Positions 63,611 to 64,000 of a DNA stretch of 64,000 nucleotides are shown piece by piece. The stretch's first letter is position 1. Each line of letters begins with the position of its first letter. This DNA is from Streptomyces sp. A0642 (GTDB lineage Bacteria; Actinomycetota; Actinomycetes; Streptomycetales; Streptomycetaceae): positions 62,001 to 126,000 of the forward strand of contig NZ_SSBL01000008.1 in the NCBI RefSeq assembly GCF_004795105.1. The letters run 5' to 3'. A program made the translations under genes and the position numbers. Below the pieces are notes generated by a model. The model was not told the origin of the DNA. It saw only the letters and a program-made list of their open reading frames with translations, and ran no database searches.

Positions 63611-64000
63611 GCCGTCTCGGTGACGAGGCGTTCGACAGCGGCGACGGCGTCGCCGATGGCGTCCGGGTTCTGGCCGCCGCCCTGGGCGACGTCCGGCTTG
63701 CCGCCGCCACCGCCGCCGAGCGTCTTGGCGGCGGTGCGGACGAGGTCACCGGCCTTGAGGCCGCGCTCACGGGCGGCCTCGTTGGTGGCGATCACGGTCA
63801 GCGGACGCCCGTTGGCCGTGGTGAACAGGGCCACGACGGCCGGCCGGCCGCCCCGGATGCGCCCGCGGACGTCGAGGACCAGCCTGCGCAGGTCGTCGGC
63901 CGACGTGCCGTCCGGCACCTGGCCGGTGACCAGGGCGACGCCCCGTACGTCCTTGGCGGAGTCGACCAGGCCGGCGGCGGCCGCCAGGACCTTCTCCGCC
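63607..64000 (-). CDS. alaS: Alanyl-tRNA synthetase, C-terminal part (runs off the window)
   Basis: The last about 130 residues of AlaS: the DHHA1 domain with the glycine-rich TLGGGGGGKPDVAQGGG motif and the terminal helix AIGDAVAAVERLV. The catalytic and editing domains lie beyond the right edge of the window. The stop overlaps the ruvX start. Confidence 0.93.
   Translation of the reverse strand, partial: AEKVLAAAAGLVDSAKDVRGVALVTGQVPDGTSADDLRRLVLDVRGRIRGGRPAVVALFTTANGRPLTVIATNEAARERGLKAGDLVRTAAKTLGGGGGGKPDVAQGGGQNPDAIGDAVAAVERLVTETA

Overview
The window is a stretch of Streptomyces chromosome. The evidence is very high GC with strong third-position bias, many GTG starts, the developmental regulator BldD, the actinobacterial host factor sIHF, and the housekeeping order pyr operon - sIHF - gmk - rpoZ - coaBC - metK - priA - fmt - rsmB - rpe - rib, which I recognise from S. 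coelicolor and, in part, mycobacteria. I see no integrase, transposase, phage gene, rRNA or tRNA. It is core or near-core chromosome with a few accessory genes.

Layout. 1-7.7 kb: a Tat-exported C39-like peptidase, a P-loop kinase, an EccA-like AAA+ ATPase, two coupled CNNM/CorC-type membrane proteins and a PH-like membrane protein. 7.6-13.4 kb: hisG and hisE, then the riboflavin operon ribD-ribE-ribM-ribBA-ribH behind an FMN riboswitch that ends in a transcription attenuator. 13.4-16 kb: a secreted GH18 chitinase behind a promoter with two DasR-like repeats. 16.7-22 kb: a divergent ROK regulator/MFS pair sharing a palindrome, a uracil permease and a hydroxyacid dehydrogenase. 22-27.1 kb: an amino-acid 2-monooxygenase/amidase pair with an Lrp/AsnC regulator and an aldehyde dehydrogenase. 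27.3-31.2 kb: guaB1, an orphan sesquiterpene-type synthase and a SorC-type regulator. 31.3-42.6 kb: rpe, rsmB, fmt, a small HTH protein, priA, metK, coaBC, rpoZ, gmk and sIHF. 42.8-52.8 kb: the complete de novo UMP operon pyrR-pyrB-pyrC-(membrane protein)-carA-carB-pyrD-pyrF. 53 kb: bldD, divergent from pyrR. 53.7-64 kb: nusB, efp, a degenerate M24 protein, a proline-rich P-loop protein, the shikimate genes aroQ, aroK-aroB (one reading frame), aroC and aroE, then mltG, ruvX and the 3' part of alaS.

Many minus-strand operon genes overlap by 4 bases (ATGA or GTGA), so translational coupling is the rule. Convergent gene ends usually carry perfect GC-rich hairpins.

The most unusual structure is not a gene. 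Two copies of a ~300-bp element (16201-16500 and about 35575-35884) each sit between convergent stop codons. Each is built from nested inverted repeats that together spell a four-way junction: a ~38-bp closing stem and three hairpin arms with almost no unpaired bases between them. The copies differ at about 20 positions by hand alignment, and one difference exchanges a G-C for a C-G pair between arms 1 and 3. Both are flanked by 29-base palindromic units in opposite orientation on the two sides. I do not recognise this element; it is the best candidate here for something undescribed.
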